The notes: generated by a model not told the origin, from the sequence alone. A stretch of 64,000 nt of DNA from Datnioides undecimradiatus (GCA_008933995.1 WARS01000011.1:13111516-13175515), one strand, 5' to 3'. Positions 1-31,300 are shown, numbered from the stretch's first letter. Program-made: numbers and translations.

Positions 1-716
1 GATTTCCTCTGGTGGCTCTGTGGATGTGACACATATCTGCAACAATTTATTGTAAGTTCAGCTATCTGGACCACAGTCTGATCCCCAAATCCCGCTGGAG
101 TTAATCCTCACCTCGCAGGAGTTGCTGATGACTCCAGCTGTCAGCGAGGAGCCCCAGTGTGTAGTTCCGACCTCTGACCTGACAGAGTGTGTGTGTGCCT
201 GCTTGTGTTTGTGTTTGTAGAGGTGTGTGACGCTGCTGCCCGCATGTATAAAATGTGCCATTCTCATTAGCACCATCCTAGTGAATTTCCAGCCCATAGT
301 TTACTGCATTGCTGCAGCGAGAGTAAGCTTAAGCATGTTACTATGGAGCCACTTGGCCCTGGCCCTGACACAAGTTAATGACCTCAGTGGCACCTCTGCA
401 GTAACTTTCCAATAAGCTGTTGACCCCAGCTCAATGCAGCTTTCCAGAGGCCCATGAAAGCCATGTCTCACTGCTGGCTGACACCTGGGCTGATAACATA
501 CCAACAGGGCGGCTACAGAATGTGGATGTGTTTGTGAAGATGTGCCAGACTTGGTTGACAGCACTGCATCGTGTTAGGATTTAGGCTCACACTGTCGCCT
601 ATCATGAAGTCATTCTTTTTATTACTTTTTCCTATCTAATAATAGCCTGGAAACCTTTTACGACATTTTACGACTGAATTTGTTTCCATTTAGAAGACCA
701 TTAAATCCCAGCTTAC
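1..716 (-). other. flnc: flnc intron 1, left edge
   Basis: Begins with the donor at 716-715 after the first coding exon. The second flnc exon, which would continue the first calponin-homology domain, was not found down to position 1. Open frames here do not resemble filamin. Confidence 0.6.
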
Positions 717-1113
717 CTATAGAGACCAGTTTGATGTGCTCTCTGTCCAGGAACTCCAGAGCCACAGAAACATTTTCCAGTTTCATCTGACGGAAGTTGG
801 GTCTGGTGTGGTACTTTCTGTACATCTTCTTCTGGCTCAAAACTTCCAGGAGTGAAATGAGTTTCAGCCCATCCGTGAAATCCCTCTGCAGGTCGGTGAT
901 GGTCTTGTTAACGCACTTTAGGTGCTCGTTGCACCACCTGGTGAAGGTGTTCTGCTGGATCTTCTTCCATGGCGCGTCCTCGGCCAGGTCCTTCTCCGTG
1001 GCTGGCATCTCGTCGTCCTCCTCTTCCCCAAAGTCAGTGGCCTGGTAATACTGCGGAGGCAGCTGGTCGTCGCTGTAGTTATTGCTCATCATGATGGCTT
1101 TTTCCGTGTCCAC
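717..1113 (-). CDS. flnc: Filamin C, first coding exon (gene continues off the left edge)
   Basis: Filamin C cross-links actin filaments in the Z-discs and sarcolemma of striated muscle. This exon encodes 132 residues: a variable acidic N-terminal leader of about 35 residues, then [19 protein letters not shown], then the start of the first calponin-homology actin-binding domain ([32 protein letters not shown]). The exon ends after KLVSI with one base of the next codon and a good donor (G|GTAAGC); human filamins continue with DSKAIVDG, so the split aspartate fits. The start [15 protein letters not shown] was taken because it is the first in-frame ATG; the MMSNNYSD piece resembles the human FLNC start. 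[10 protein letters not shown] and REHIKLVSI are FLNC-like, whereas FLNA and FLNB have TFRQMQLENV and RESIKLVSI. The ccdc136 neighbour also supports FLNC. Which teleost duplicate (a or b) cannot be told. Confidence 0.88.
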
Positions 1114-1470
1114 TTTTATACCTCGTTGACACTTGCTCGGCAGCGCAAAAAACTTTAGCAGGTCGATGGCAAGCGCGCTCTCGCGGAGGAAAGTTCAAAC
1201 TTGGCGGAGTTTTAAAAGCAGCTCAGAGATTTTTCGGACTTACTTGCGAAGAAACCACTTATGTCAGGACAGTGATGGATTAAATTATTCGATTTACAAT
1301 GTGCAAGGCAGCTGGTCGTCCGCTTTTTTTTAATTGGCACCCTCTCGACAAGTCGTTGCTTTCTGGTATGGCCCCGAGAAGAATGTCGCTTTTTGAAAAA
1401 TGGAGTTTCGTGGCAGGTGAGCTGGAGCAGCACTGTGAAGAGTTGACTCTGTTTAACTTGACTGTTGAGA
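1114..1470 (-). promoter_or_regulatory. flnc: flnc 5' UTR and probable core promoter
   Basis: This stretch lies directly upstream of the flnc start codon. A TATATA element sits at about 1487-1493, placed correctly for a start site near 1455-1460 and a 5' UTR of roughly 350 nt. Read on the minus strand the element is TATATAC, a less canonical form than on the plus strand (TATATAAAGG), so it may serve either direction. The start site is inferred from position only. Confidence 0.35.
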
Positions 1471-1637
1471 GAAGGGAGAGTTGGGTATATAAAGGAGCCA
1501 GGGCCACGTCACTCAGCCTCTGCGATCATAGTCTATTTGCTAATCCATAAGGATAACGGGAGTCGGGGTCGGTTTACGGGGAGGATGGGGCAGTGATTGG
1601 TCAGACCCCAGGCAGCGCAACAGTTGCGGTATGCTCC

Positions 1638-1668
1638 TTATTTTTAGGCGCTCCTATTTGGGCAGCTG
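1638..1668. promoter_or_regulatory. Muscle-type cis cluster: MEF2 site, CArG-like box, E-box
   Basis: An exact MEF2 consensus match (TTATTTTTAG, YTAWWWWTAR) is at 1638-1647. A CArG-like box with one mismatch (CCTATTTGGG) is at 1653-1662. A CAGCTG E-box, the kind bound by MyoD-family factors, is at 1663-1668. The three lie within 31 bp and about 530 bp upstream of the flnc start codon. Filamin C is a muscle protein, so such a module is expected; binding is not shown by sequence alone. Confidence 0.45.
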
Positions 1669-1669
1669 G

Positions 1670-4140
1670 AGGGGGGGCTGAGACTCGACTATTGTTGCGG
1701 ATGTGTGTCATGCTCAGGATCCAAGTAGGTGAACAATTGAACTAAGAAAAGAAAGCGAGAAAAAGTTGTCTTTTAACAGATGTTTACTGTCAAGAAGTGG
1801 GATTTTGTGCTCAGACACTGAGGCCTTGGGGAGAAACACGTTAAAGTATGAGGTCACCGTGGTAAAGATGAAGCAACAGCATTACGTGTGTTTGGCAGCT
1901 ATCTGCCACCCCTGGGTGAAATGCATTTCTCTGTAGACAAGCAAAGGTCAATGAAAGCTCAGGGGGGTTATGGGTGGATCATTGATATCAGACAAAAAAC
2001 GTTGTGTTTTGATTTTGATATACAATAATTCATTTTCCCGCACCATCAAGCAAAAGCAAAGTAATTGGACATATTGTAGGAAATGTGTTCAGTCACCAAC
2101 AACAACTTAGACTTATTGCCTCTCATCGTCTTGTTTATCTCTTAGATCTTACAGTCTTCCTCTCACTCCTCTGTTTCTACTTATATTTATATATTTATTT
2201 ACTAATGTAGTTTTAATGGTGTTATATTATGCGCTTTCCTTTTCTTGGTTTTATTATTGTTTTCAACCTCCCCAGGATCTCACTACCTCGTTTAATTCCC
2301 CCTATAATATGTTCTTCTTTTTAAATGTCTGTCCAGGCTACATAATAGTCTTTTTAATATAAAACAATAATAAACTGACTTCTTGAACTGACTGAAAGCA
2401 AATTAGTGCCATCTCCATCTCTCATCAGTGACAGCATGACAGCATTCATTGACTGAAGATGAGGCTGCACGTAGAAATACACTGGGGCAGTTTGTCAGCG
2501 GTGTGTGTGCAGCATAAAATTGATCATCTTTATAAAAATGAGTCTGTTACAATAAATATTATGTTTGCTGATCGCAGCTTCCTGGACTGTCATGGTGTTG
2601 TGACTCAGCAGTCAGTGACACGGCAGTGACACCAGATGCCAGCACCATCCTTGATGAAGTAGTGGGAGGTAATAATAACTGTGACACATGCAGGAGGCAT
2701 TCTTGGGATACTCAGTCTGGACACAGCCAGGGGTCCCCATGTTGATCTCCCACCATGTAATAAGATACTTTTAAGATTTTCTTTGTTTCTTCCTTAACCA
2801 GTTTAGGCATTTCTATGTCTAACATTTTAACTTAGTACTAGTACAGAGGCACTGACACCCATATGTACTCAGGATCTTATAAATGTGGATCTTTATTACT
2901 GATGTATTACTGTGTATACAGCATTTTATATAGCAGCTTGGTGAAGTAAACCTAATTTTAAATCTTTATATAATGCTTGCTTGGCTGGTCTATAGTGGTA
3001 CATCATACTGTTTCAGTTCATCAAATTTTAAAAACCTTGATTTTCAGCAATTTTTTATGAGTTAACTAACATTTAGTGAAGACAAAATACAGTATGTGAC
3101 ACTGAACTCTAGCAGGGTTGTGGTTAATAATGTATCTTAATATGAAAAATTAATCAAGTAAAGTACAAGAACCTGTACTTGAATGCAGTATGTGAGCAAA
3201 CACTTGCACAGAACACCAAAACTTGTCCACGTGAAATATTTTTCTAAAACTTAAGATTATTTTTTATTTAAAAAAAAGGCTTTGTGAAAGTTTGTTAAAC
3301 TAAAGTTCAACTTTTTTTTAGAAGTGCTTTTGACCATTGCATCTGAAAACCGTGTCACCTTCTCATGAAGTATGTGTGACTAAAATCCAAAAACCAAATC
3401 ACAGAGATCTGTTGACCTGGACACTGTTCACTTGACATTATATCCCCAGAGGCTGTCCATGGCTGCTCTCGCAGTCAGTTTTACACCTTTTTTAATTAGC
3501 CTTTTCCCCGTTAGTCTGTCAGTTGAATATATTAAATATTTAAGAAGGGATTTGGGGTGAATTTGCTGGACAGATAGGCCCGAGGCCAGGGCCCAGTTGA
3601 TTAGGTTTCACTGGTGACGTGGATCTGGCATTTTGAGCGTTGAGACCCTTTTGATTCCTTTAGCCATAACTCTGACACAGAATGAAACAGAAACCTGATG
3701 GTTCAGAGTCTATTGGGAATATCTGCAGGATTGGGAAATTAATTAAAATTAAACCTGAAGTAACAGAAGGTTGTTCAGTGAGGGTTTACACTAACCGTAC
3801 CCCATGACTAGGCCTGCACATCCAGGCTGCTTTTAGATCATTAGACACACTTAAACCCAGTAAACCATGAGTCGTGTCAACGGAGTAATGAGTGTAATTC
3901 AGAGAGCCTCATCAACAACGTTGACACACCAGCTCCTGCCATCTGTAAAGGATCTCTGTCTGTGAGCTTATGTCACGTCCCCTGAGTGACGGTTATTAAT
4001 ATCCATACAACCCATGTAATGTGATGCCAGTGGAGAGATGGTTCTCACTCAGGTTCACTGCTGGCAATTTCATGAATGAGATTCTGCGACACCTTAAACC
4101 CTGAGGGTGAGGCAACCACTCAAGAAAAGAAAGCACTCAG
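1670..4140. other. Intergenic DNA between flnc and ccdc136
   Basis: No coding exon, RNA gene or convincing transposon was recognised. The DNA is AT-rich with short T- and A-runs. It separates the flnc promoter from the 3' end of ccdc136, so regulatory sites for flnc could lie here, but none beyond the 1638-1668 cluster stood out. Confidence 0.5.
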
Positions 4141-4144
4141 ACAT

Positions 4145-6332
4145 CATGTGGGGTGGGTATATTTATTTTCTCAAGTCATTTACAGTACAAAATAGACCTC
4201 CAGGTAACAAAATAGCCACGACTATATTGAAAACAACAATGCTATCAATATGTAAAGCAACAGGCTGAGAAACACAGAGCAATATAGAAGCTTGTGAAAC
4301 TATGATATAACTAATGAAATAAGCTCAGAAATAATGAAAAATAATGTTCTGAATCATACAACATTCATTATGTACCATTGCAATCAGTGGAAATTTAATT
4401 TCTCTTGCAAACTGAATTTTTTTCCTTAAATACACAGTGAGAACATTTGCAGTCCAGTGGCAAATCAGTGCGTGTTCATATATGCAGAAATGACATTGGT
4501 CGGGCATTGCTTATAAGGTTCTGTTTAATGACAAACGTTTCAGAAACGATTTCAAATACATTTCTGAAATTTAGCAGACTGGAAAAACCAGGAGTCATAT
4601 TGCTCTTTCTGGCAACAAAAGTCAAATGCAATCAAAACGCATGCAATGACTACAAACACCTTTGAACAGAGAGGTACTGAATATGATCAGGAATGCTAGC
4701 AGTTGTTCTGGATAACATCACCATAAATAAACATGTACACAGCATATAATTTGGCTATCAAATATACGATGCTCTTTCAAAATAGAATAAACTTTCTACA
4801 AAGCTAGTACAAATGGATTTAAGAAATATCTCCCCCATAGTACTATATGTCACATCTATTTACATGGAATACAAAGTTACAGAACATAAATTATACATTG
4901 TGCTTCTATATGTTTTCTAGCATGCTTTTTCAGGTCTTAAACATACTCACAAAAAAACATTTCACAGATGTAAACAATAATCAAAGTCCTTCAACATATA
5001 CATATATTTATTGTAAATGACACTTAAATTTTCCTGCCACCTTCCTATTTACATATTTTGAAACCATATCAATTTTTCAAATGCCCTCACGAGTAACTAA
5101 CTCTGATTTTTCACCCCAGTCACATCAGTGGTTTAATGTAGGTGTGACTAGTGATCTCTGTGCCATCACCACAGGTCTACATAACAATACACTTGGACAA
5201 ACCAAGCCATTTATATCCTGCTGGAGAGGGGGGAAAAGGTTATTTTTCCACATTGAAATCAATGTTAAAAAAAATACAATAAAGCGTAATCGTCTTAGAA
5301 TTTTCTCCCAAACTTGCTGAATACTTTAAATATCAACAAATCATACTGTGCTTGTAAAAGTGCAGCTGTTAGTGTAAGATTTCAGCTTTCCAGAGTGACC
5401 TGTGAGCTTGTAAGGTGAAGCAGAAACACCACACAGGCTTTCTGGCGTCTTGCTGAAGTGATAATTGAAAGGGAAGGTGGGAGTCGTCTGATTTTACAGC
5501 CAGACGCAAGGCGGTTGTGAGGCAGGTACAAGTGATGGAGCCTGGATCAAAGCGCATAGCTGGTTCCACCCACGAGGGGTGATGTCAAGTTAAACATCAG
5601 CCACACACAATGAGCTTACATTGGCAGGTGCTCGGTTGGTTATCTATATATGCTTGTAATAACACGATTCAAGTTGTGTGAAGCAGAAATACAGTGGTAG
5701 GGTAGTTGAAATCATAGTATGACACTAATTCATTAATAGTTTGTGACATTTAATCCAGTTTTGCAGTATGTAGCATTTATTGCCTCCAGGATTTATTGGG
5801 ATACAACTATTTATATAGTTGATGGTAAATTTATTAACAGGGGTTTCAGTGTATTAATAATCCAGACTCCATGTTTGTCATTATTCTCAAAGACAACTAT
5901 GAACAATATTTCAACAAACAAATAAATAAATAATGGTTAAATAAAGTGGAAACCAGCTGATGCACATTAACCATCAAAAACCTTCATTTTATCACATTGT
6001 TAGCTAAAGAGAGAGAAAAGTAACACAGACACAGGAGGAATGACACGGCACTAGCATACATTTAGTGGAGTGACATCAAGTCCTTATGTGGGCTGTCTGC
6101 AGGTCAACTCATCGTCACAGCCATCTACAGTCTCATAAGAGACTGTGTTTGTTACTCAGTCTGTGTGTGGACGTAGTACCAGATTTTTTCCATTACATTT
6201 TCTACTACACAGCTGCCAGCTCTATCGCATTTAGAGAAACTCCAGTTCAGTTCAGTCTATAGACATGGCAGGAGAGGACGAGGGCTGGTCTGAAGCACGA
6301 CGTCTGTCCCTGTGCGGTTGTTTCCCATCCAG
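4145..6332 (-). other. ccdc136: Probable 3' UTR of ccdc136
   Basis: The DNA following the last ccdc136 stop codon is AT-rich and lacks open frames of note. A minus-strand AATAAA polyadenylation signal lies at 4167-4162, which would give a 3' UTR of about 2.2 kb. Other minus-strand AATAAA matches exist (for example near 5010), so shorter forms are possible. Extent is inferred; no transcript data were available. Confidence 0.4.
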
Positions 6333-24101
<17,769 letters not shown>

Positions 24102-24276
24102 AGCCCCCTGTAGCTGCAGCAAAGAGGGAGAGACAGAGAAATAGAGTGGGCGAGAGAGGGTCAGAGGCTCCACACGCCCACCTCAGCTGCAGGGAGAGAG
24201 AGAGGGAGAGAGAGAAACACGGAAAGTACTGAGCGCAGCGTCAAGTACTCGCACACACTCACACGCAGGCTTCAAT

Positions 24277-24277
<1 letters not shown>

Positions 24278-24306
<29 letters not shown>
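24278..24306. repeat. (CA)n microsatellite
   Basis: About 14 CA units within the predicted ccdc136 leader intron. Confidence 0.95.
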
Positions 24307-24309
<3 letters not shown>

Positions 24310-24474
24310 TACACAAACAACACTGTACCTCTGGAGAATTTGGGAGGATCCGGGGAGCTGAAGGCTGAGCTCTGGATCGTGGGAGAGATGCCGAGAGGGG
24401 AAGAGGGGAGGAGCAGAGAGGAGGGAAAGATGCTGTTTTCCAGACGGCAGGCTCCGTCTCCCCACACAGACCTC

Positions 24475-24513
24475 CCTCTCTCTCTCTCTCTCTCTCTCTC
24501 CCTCTCTCTCTCT
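24475..24513. repeat. (TC)n microsatellite near the ccdc136 promoter
   Basis: A nearly pure TC run, GA on the transcribed minus strand, just upstream of the predicted ccdc136 leader exon. A similar run lies upstream of tmcc3. Confidence 0.95.
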
Positions 24514-27500
24514 GTTTACGCTCTCTTAACTATTTTTGTACTCTTCTTCCAACTTCTTCCCGCTTTTCAATGCCTCCTTTTGCTCCCTCTTGCCCTCTCC
24601 TTATCTCCTCCTACATTTTTGTCTTTATTATGCAGAAATAACACAGATACAGAGAGCATAACTTAATGAGGAAGAAAAACTGGCATGAAAAATAAGGTCT
24701 GTGTATATATTAACTCAGGGATATCTATTTGAAAAAGTTTCCCAAAAAAATCAAAATTAAAATGGAAATCTCAGAGTTTCCCTTTGATATTAAAATCGAC
24801 CGTATCAAGTCTTGAATAATTTCAGAGCTCAATACACTAGTGTGACAGACTTGGCAAAAAAAAGTGGATCTCCAATGAATGGCAATGCATTCAGCTGCCA
24901 AATACTAAATCTCTTTAAATATATCTCTATATAAATTTGTCAGTCATAACCGGCTTGTCTAGCTCCTGGTAAATAAAGTCGAGGATTGGAACGAGTGTCC
25001 TGATGAGAGCAAAGAGATCAAAAATGATGATGACAAACAGATTTTGAGAGGGAGCTCAGAGGATCACAGAACCAAAACAAACTCACATCTTTGCTTCTTC
25101 CAGCGCTCAGCAATCATTTATGGTTTCCTGCACACACAACCACACACATACGCTTCCTCAAACACTCGCATGCATTCGGCCTTGGCCCCCAAAGCCAAAT
25201 GAATTTACCTATAATGAGATCCAGGCAGGCTGTTTGCAGTCTAGCTGACAGTTACCACTGCACATTACTGATCATTTCCCCTCCATTGTTCATTTCCTCC
25301 CCTCCTCCAGATGACTCTCTTTCCCTTTCTCTTACCCTGTTTAACTGCTAACGAACAGTGTCTCTTATGCTATAAACAGCATCTGAAACACACCACTCAC
25401 CCTACCCATTTTCATCGCTACCCCTCACAAAAGCATCTATTTCTCTCTCCGTCTCCCACCTCTGTCTTTCACTCTCTCTCTAAGTTTGTGCCACTATCAC
25501 ATCTGGCAACTTCTGTGCAGCACGTAAGGAGCCAGAAATGCGAGGTGTGCCGTGAAACAGGCTGAAAATATGTCAGTGTGCAGAGAGAGAGCAAGAGGAA
25601 AGGAGGGCTGGCCTTAACTGCTTGTTGGCCCAGTAGGAGGATATTCCTATTACAGTACTGTCAGAGAGCAGGAAGTGCTTTGCAGACGTAAATACACACA
25701 CGCACAAACAATATAGTCACTACTTATATGGAGCTTTAAAGAGGAAATGTAAAAAAAAAAACAGAAGTTAACCAAAATAGAAATAAGCAGAAAGAGTCTC
25801 TTCATGTGCTTGTTTGCACCTGTGATGAACAGCAAGTGATTTCTCAGGGACAAGTAACGAGGGATGAAAGGTACCAGATTGAAACGATTGATACCTGCTT
25901 GCACTGTAAACGCTTCCCTCACTGCCTGCTCTGTCTGTGCAGCTTTCCTCAGGCAGCTGTAATCCCCAGACAAGGCGACTGAGCATGGAGGCATCTCTCA
26001 TCTTGAAGTCGTCCCCCAGCACACACAAAAGCAGCCCCCCCACACACACACGCACAGAAACACACTGACACACAGACAGGAAGGGAGAGCTGTGGAGTGG
26101 AGAAAGTTGGCTGACAAGGTGCTGATAATGAGCTGACAATGCCTGGCTTCAATCCACCCGTGTCACTCTAGTGTGGCAGGAGCAGAGCAGAACGGGCACA
26201 GAAGGAATGCAGATAGCATCAGACCATGGTCGAACACAAAAATAATTCTCACTGCTCGCTGAACCAGATGGGCGGGATGTTACTGCCTTGGGACAGCTCT
26301 CACACACACACACACACACACACTCAGCCATAGTGCTGTTTGCCAAAGTGCACTATGATGACTATTAAATGTTGTGCTGATGGTTAAAGGATACACCATT
26401 TAGCGTTGCAGCAATCCCCAACCATTTAACAGAAAATAAGAATAAAAATCAAACTTTAAGTTTTAAGTATGTAAAAGTGCCTTTTGACCAAAGTCTGACT
26501 GCTCTGTAGTAGGAGTGCGTTGTTTGCCCTGTAACAGAGAGCTGTCCCACAGCATGTGAGGTCATACGCAGGGAATCTATCCACTCATACTGGTGTCTTT
26601 GTTTTGTCCAGATTCAACAAGACATATGCATAAGACGCCCACAGCTACAGTGTAGACCTCAGGAATGTGAGTCTGTAATTGACATGCGACGCAAATGGAC
26701 ACACAAAGGCAGAAACACGGGTTTTCAAAGTATTTGCAGCGCATATCTGTGGCTTCACATACAACTTCCCCAGTCCTCATGTAATCTTTAGTGGAATGAC
26801 GGCTTGAATAGGAGGCTTTACACAAAAATGTGCTTTGTGAAAATGAATATCGTGGAATAATGTAGTGTTGGATAGTGTTTAGCCACGACTCTATTGACAA
26901 TATGACAATAACTTTCCGTCAGTCCTCAACTTTACAGACTTTCGGGGTCACCAGAGGATACATCCTACTGTTGCGGTGGCCCCTTGACATTTTCTAGATC
27001 ATCACCAATTGACACTTGTTGTTTTCGGTGAAATATCTCTATACCTGATAGAGCTATCCATGACACCCAAAGGATGAAGGATCCCCTCTGTCTTTTCATC
27101 TAGCACCATCCTCAGGTCACATTTGCAATTTGTCCTAAGACTGATGATAACTCCCACCAGTATCAGCTCTTGTGTGCTAAATAGCAAATTCTGTCATGCT
27201 GACGTTAGCATTTAGTTCAAAGTGCATCTTCACCGAGTGGCTGGTGTGTCTGCAGACTCTTGTTTGTGGATTTGTCTAAAAATAAAACCAAAAGGCTAAT
27301 TTTCATCTGTAGTCCCTGGACTGGTTGATGTTAAAAAAAATTAAAACGAAAACAAGAAAAAAAAAGGAGACAAACAACATCAAAGCCAGTTTTGTCTAAT
27401 TAAAAATAGATTACCTACTTGGCAAAGCAAGCCACTGCACCAGGGCCACAAATACTCTATATCTAACATTTGGGGGGCGATAGAACAACCTTTAAACAAA

Positions 27501-30500
27501 ACACTAACATATTATTACCATATAAAGTTGCAGTTGTGGACATATCTCTTGTTTATTTCAGCAGTCAGCAAATATAAAGCAACATTACGACCCATCTGTG
27601 ACAACCCAGTATTCACTTTGTCCTTTTAGGGATTTTTAGCAGCAAAATGCTAATGATTCACTAACTTTAACTGTCTGTACAGTGGATTTATCTGGTAAGA
27701 GCAGTGAGATATAACTAAGATGAAAAAACTGTATGCTATAAAAACATAACTATGAGCTGAAAGACACTATAACACCCCAATGCTTATGTATATGCAGAGG
27801 GTCCTAAGACAGAAAACACATTTTTAGGTGCTATTGTGTTTACATGGTCCTTAGTCCTAAATACATTTTTGTGGAAAACTGGAGTGGGTAGTACTTGTTG
27901 TTTACTGGCTCACCAGGTGAAACATAATGTTGTCATGTGTTGTCTGCGGTGTGCTTTTAATAGGAATTCGGAGATGACGGATCACATGCACAGAGAACAG
28001 GAGGAACAGATGGTCAAAATGGCTCTGAAAGCTCATTTTTGTATCAAGGCCCCATAGTGGTTTAATCAAGCCCTGAGTTGAACACTGTCTAAAAGAGAAG
28101 AGACCTAAACATAGAAACAGACAGACCAGTATCAAACATCACACATGGCAGTTGGCAGTTGGACTATTTAGACTTCATAGATGTTGGGAAACAAAGCAAC
28201 ATTTGAAAAAACATCAAATATTATGTTGGCACTGTTGTTTCTCCAATAACCAAAAATTCTGCACTGAAACAAAAAGTACCATATGTTGTTAAACCTCTTC
28301 AATTAGTTCTAATGATTATAATGGTTAACTACGTGTCCAGCATCTATTACAATCAAATAGCACAACCCACACTACAACCAACTGGCTGACATAATTTGCT
28401 TGCAGATACACCAGAGGGACAAACAGGCTGCATAATTACTCTTCAGTGACAGTGTATCATTGTCACTGTCAGCTGGCCATGTAATGGAACCTCAGAGCTA
28501 TAAAAGACAGTGATTCACCCCACAATCCACTTTACAACACTGGGCTGCCAGCCTTTAACACCAAGCATCACTGTGGCGCTCTGTGGTTGCCTAGCAACTA
28601 CAGGAAATTGGAGGTGCCTTTGAATTAGGGAATTTTAAGAGGTGATTTATATGAAGACCTTGATGATAAATGTCTCCATAAATGTGGAAGTTTCTACCAG
28701 CCATTTCTCCACATTTGTCACCGGAGGATCTAATTCTGGTCACAGACACCGCAGCATCAGAGCCGCAGACCTTGTGCCTGCTGAGGTATGAGACCGGGGC
28801 TCTTTGCTAGATGCAGGATACATTTTTATGCTATAGCGCAAAAGCAGAGGAAGGGAACATGCCCTGTTTCCATGACACCATAAGCAGGAAATGGGAAGGG
28901 GCGACTGCTGTCACAGGAGTCTAAATCAGTGTGGAAGTCGCCAGAGAGGTCAGAACTTTCCCATAATGTGACTTTGTGGACTCAAAGTGACTGGAACACC
29001 CATACTCACACTCACATATGTATTAATAAATACTCATACAACTAAAAGTCACAAAATTTAAAGCATCCACACACTTCCTACTCTCTCCTTTGTCTTCCTG
29101 GGGATCAAAAAAAAAGTGTCCCTCTCACTGCCCCTCTGCACAGGAGAGCAGGAGTGAAGCTGCCGCGGTCCTTTTGGTGGCCTCCTCCATGTAGGTCCCA
29201 TCCCCTACGGTCACCATGCCAACCTGTGTGAGGAGGAGGCTTAGCTGCAGGCCCAAAGAGGCTCGATGAGGTCCTGGGATAATTAGCAGCTCATTATGGA
29301 GCCCAGTGAATAGGCCAACGAGCTCCAAGAGCCACGAGGGAGAGCGCAACGGAAAACACACAGGATCTGAGCACACATCAAAGGCAAGTGCTCACTTTTT
29401 AGATCACATAATACAGAGGAGAGACATTGGGAAAGAAAATATTGCTCTCCATTCACACCTACAAATATAGCCCATAATCCCCTTTTTTAAGCTTGTGTGT
29501 GTGTGTGGGTGGGTGGCTGTGTGCATGTGTGTGTTAGTCAGGATCTTTGCGTCACACCAATCTAAGTGTTTTTTCTCCCCCAGAGGCCTAAGTTGCTCCA
29601 CAAATGCATGAAACACAGCTCCTCCTCCCACACACACGCACACACAAACACACACATGCACAGGCTCATGCTCACACGCATGTGTCCATAATTCACAATT
29701 TCACTCTTAAACTTCAGTGCTCATAAAGTATGAGGACACTGTGTGAGTGCCAGAGATCCCCAGTTAAGCTGTCTGTCCATCATCGCCATTCTTGTTCTTT
29801 TACCTCACTGTGCGCCTGTGCCTCTGTTTTGCATGCAGGCAGGCACTCGTCACGCAGACTGAACCACACACGCCGCTGTGCCAGGTGACCCATATTGCAA
29901 CGCGACTGAGTTTAACTGTGCATGAGCTTCATTGTGCGTGCATGTGTGTTTGTGCATGTCCCTGTGTCTGGATCTACTGCTCTCTGACAGTGATATGCAG
30001 TCTTGATGTTGTATTGTTGCACATATGTGACATGTGTGACATGCCACGCGTTATCTGTTACTTGAAGGTGATGTCTGACGTGCAGGATGTGATGTGTGAT
30101 CATTTATGATTGTAGCTGTGTGAGGTGTGGAAACTGTGCTGCAAGACTTTAAAATAAGGGTACAGGTCATATACTTTAATACTGCTCAACTAATGCATGA
30201 CTCATGATAATTTAATGCATGAATTATTGCAGGAAGTGTAATGAATCTCTTTTGCTCACCACTAACAAATAATCAAGTCACAACAACTTTACGTGATTAG
30301 TTCACTCTTAATACAATCAGTTAAGGAATTTCAATTAACTTATCATACACTAATAGATGTGTGATGAAGTGCGCTATATCTCAGTCACGTAAAGGGTTAT
30401 TTACGTAACTGCATTTAGTTATCTTTATTATGTGAATGGATGTATCTAATAAACAGTTTGATTGAAAAAGTAGCTACAGAGAACGGGTGAACAAGCATTA

Positions 30501-31300
30501 TCCTTGTATTAAATCATCAGGAGTCTTTGATTAGGGACCTATTACTATATGATTTGTACCATTATTAAAAGTGCTACAGCATCAGCACCATAGCAGTCAC
30601 AGATACAGGCATGTATCAGTCTGCAGAAAGCATTCCCGTTCACAGCATGGATTACAGCTTGACCTAGATTTGACGTAAATGGAAACATACATAAATATGC
30701 TGCAATGGAGAGAAATGTCTAGAAACTCGCAGGAATGTGTAAAAAAACAAAAAAAAGGAACCCTGAATTTTCAATGCTCCTTTGCAAAGACAGCAGAGGG
30801 CGCTACTCTTCCACGTCGCTTGTCTTTTCAGTGCCGCAGGAAAAGTGTGTGTCCTCTGAGACTGCTGTGGTCTAAATGTTTGTTTGATTCGACCTGGTTG
30901 ATTTTGATGGAATGGAAATTGTAGAAATTTAGAGATAATTTAGTCATAAAATATGTGTTTTAGGCGTATTACCGCTGTGGTAGATTCTGCACCTTCCAAT
31001 ATGTTTTCTCGCTCTCTGTCGTGTCAACAGTGCAGCACCTACGCCCCCTAGTGGTGGTGAGGGAGGATGTACTTAGAGATGCGAGAACATCAAATATTTG
31101 TGGTATTCATATTAATAGAGCGGAACTTATTAGAAACAGTATGCTTATGAAGGTTTCAAAGAATACTTTGTTCTGGCGCAAATGTCCCAAAGGAATAGAA
31201 AGAAGATAATCACAAAGAAAGTTTTATAAATGAAAAGTGTGCACAGTATCCTTTGTGAATCTTATGAGATTACAGGAAGGAAGTTTCAGCGTGTTGAGAA
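24514..31300. other. Intergenic DNA between ccdc136 and tmcc3 (synteny join)
   Basis: About 6.8 kb with no recognisable exon. The region holds CA/TG tracts (for example 26301-26323 and 29495-29535) and AT-rich DNA. In human, the genes to its left are on 7q32 and those to its right on 12q22, so the ancestral or lineage-specific join falls here. I looked for an FHA-type exon, which would have suggested SLMAP, and saw none. Confidence 0.55.

Larger units (their letters stand above)
24102..24513 (-). promoter_or_regulatory. ccdc136: ccdc136 leader and probable promoter
   Basis: A splice acceptor (TTTGCTGCAG) precedes 24113, just upstream of the start codon, and a donor (CTCCAGAG|GTACAG) follows 24329. 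Together they suggest a 5' UTR exon ending at 24329, joined to the start-codon exon. The leader intron holds a (CA)n run at 24278-24306, and a (TC)n run lies at 24475-24513 upstream. The transcription start site itself is not determined. Confidence 0.4.

Noticed and set aside
1487-1496. Plus-strand TATATAAAGG as promoter of a plus-strand gene
   Set aside because: No plus-strand exon follows between 1.5 and 4.1 kb; it was kept only as a possible core element of flnc in reverse.
29125-29376. Minus-strand frame of 83 codons in the ccdc136-tmcc3 interval
   Set aside because: No recognisable domain or splice context; probably chance in GC-richer DNA.
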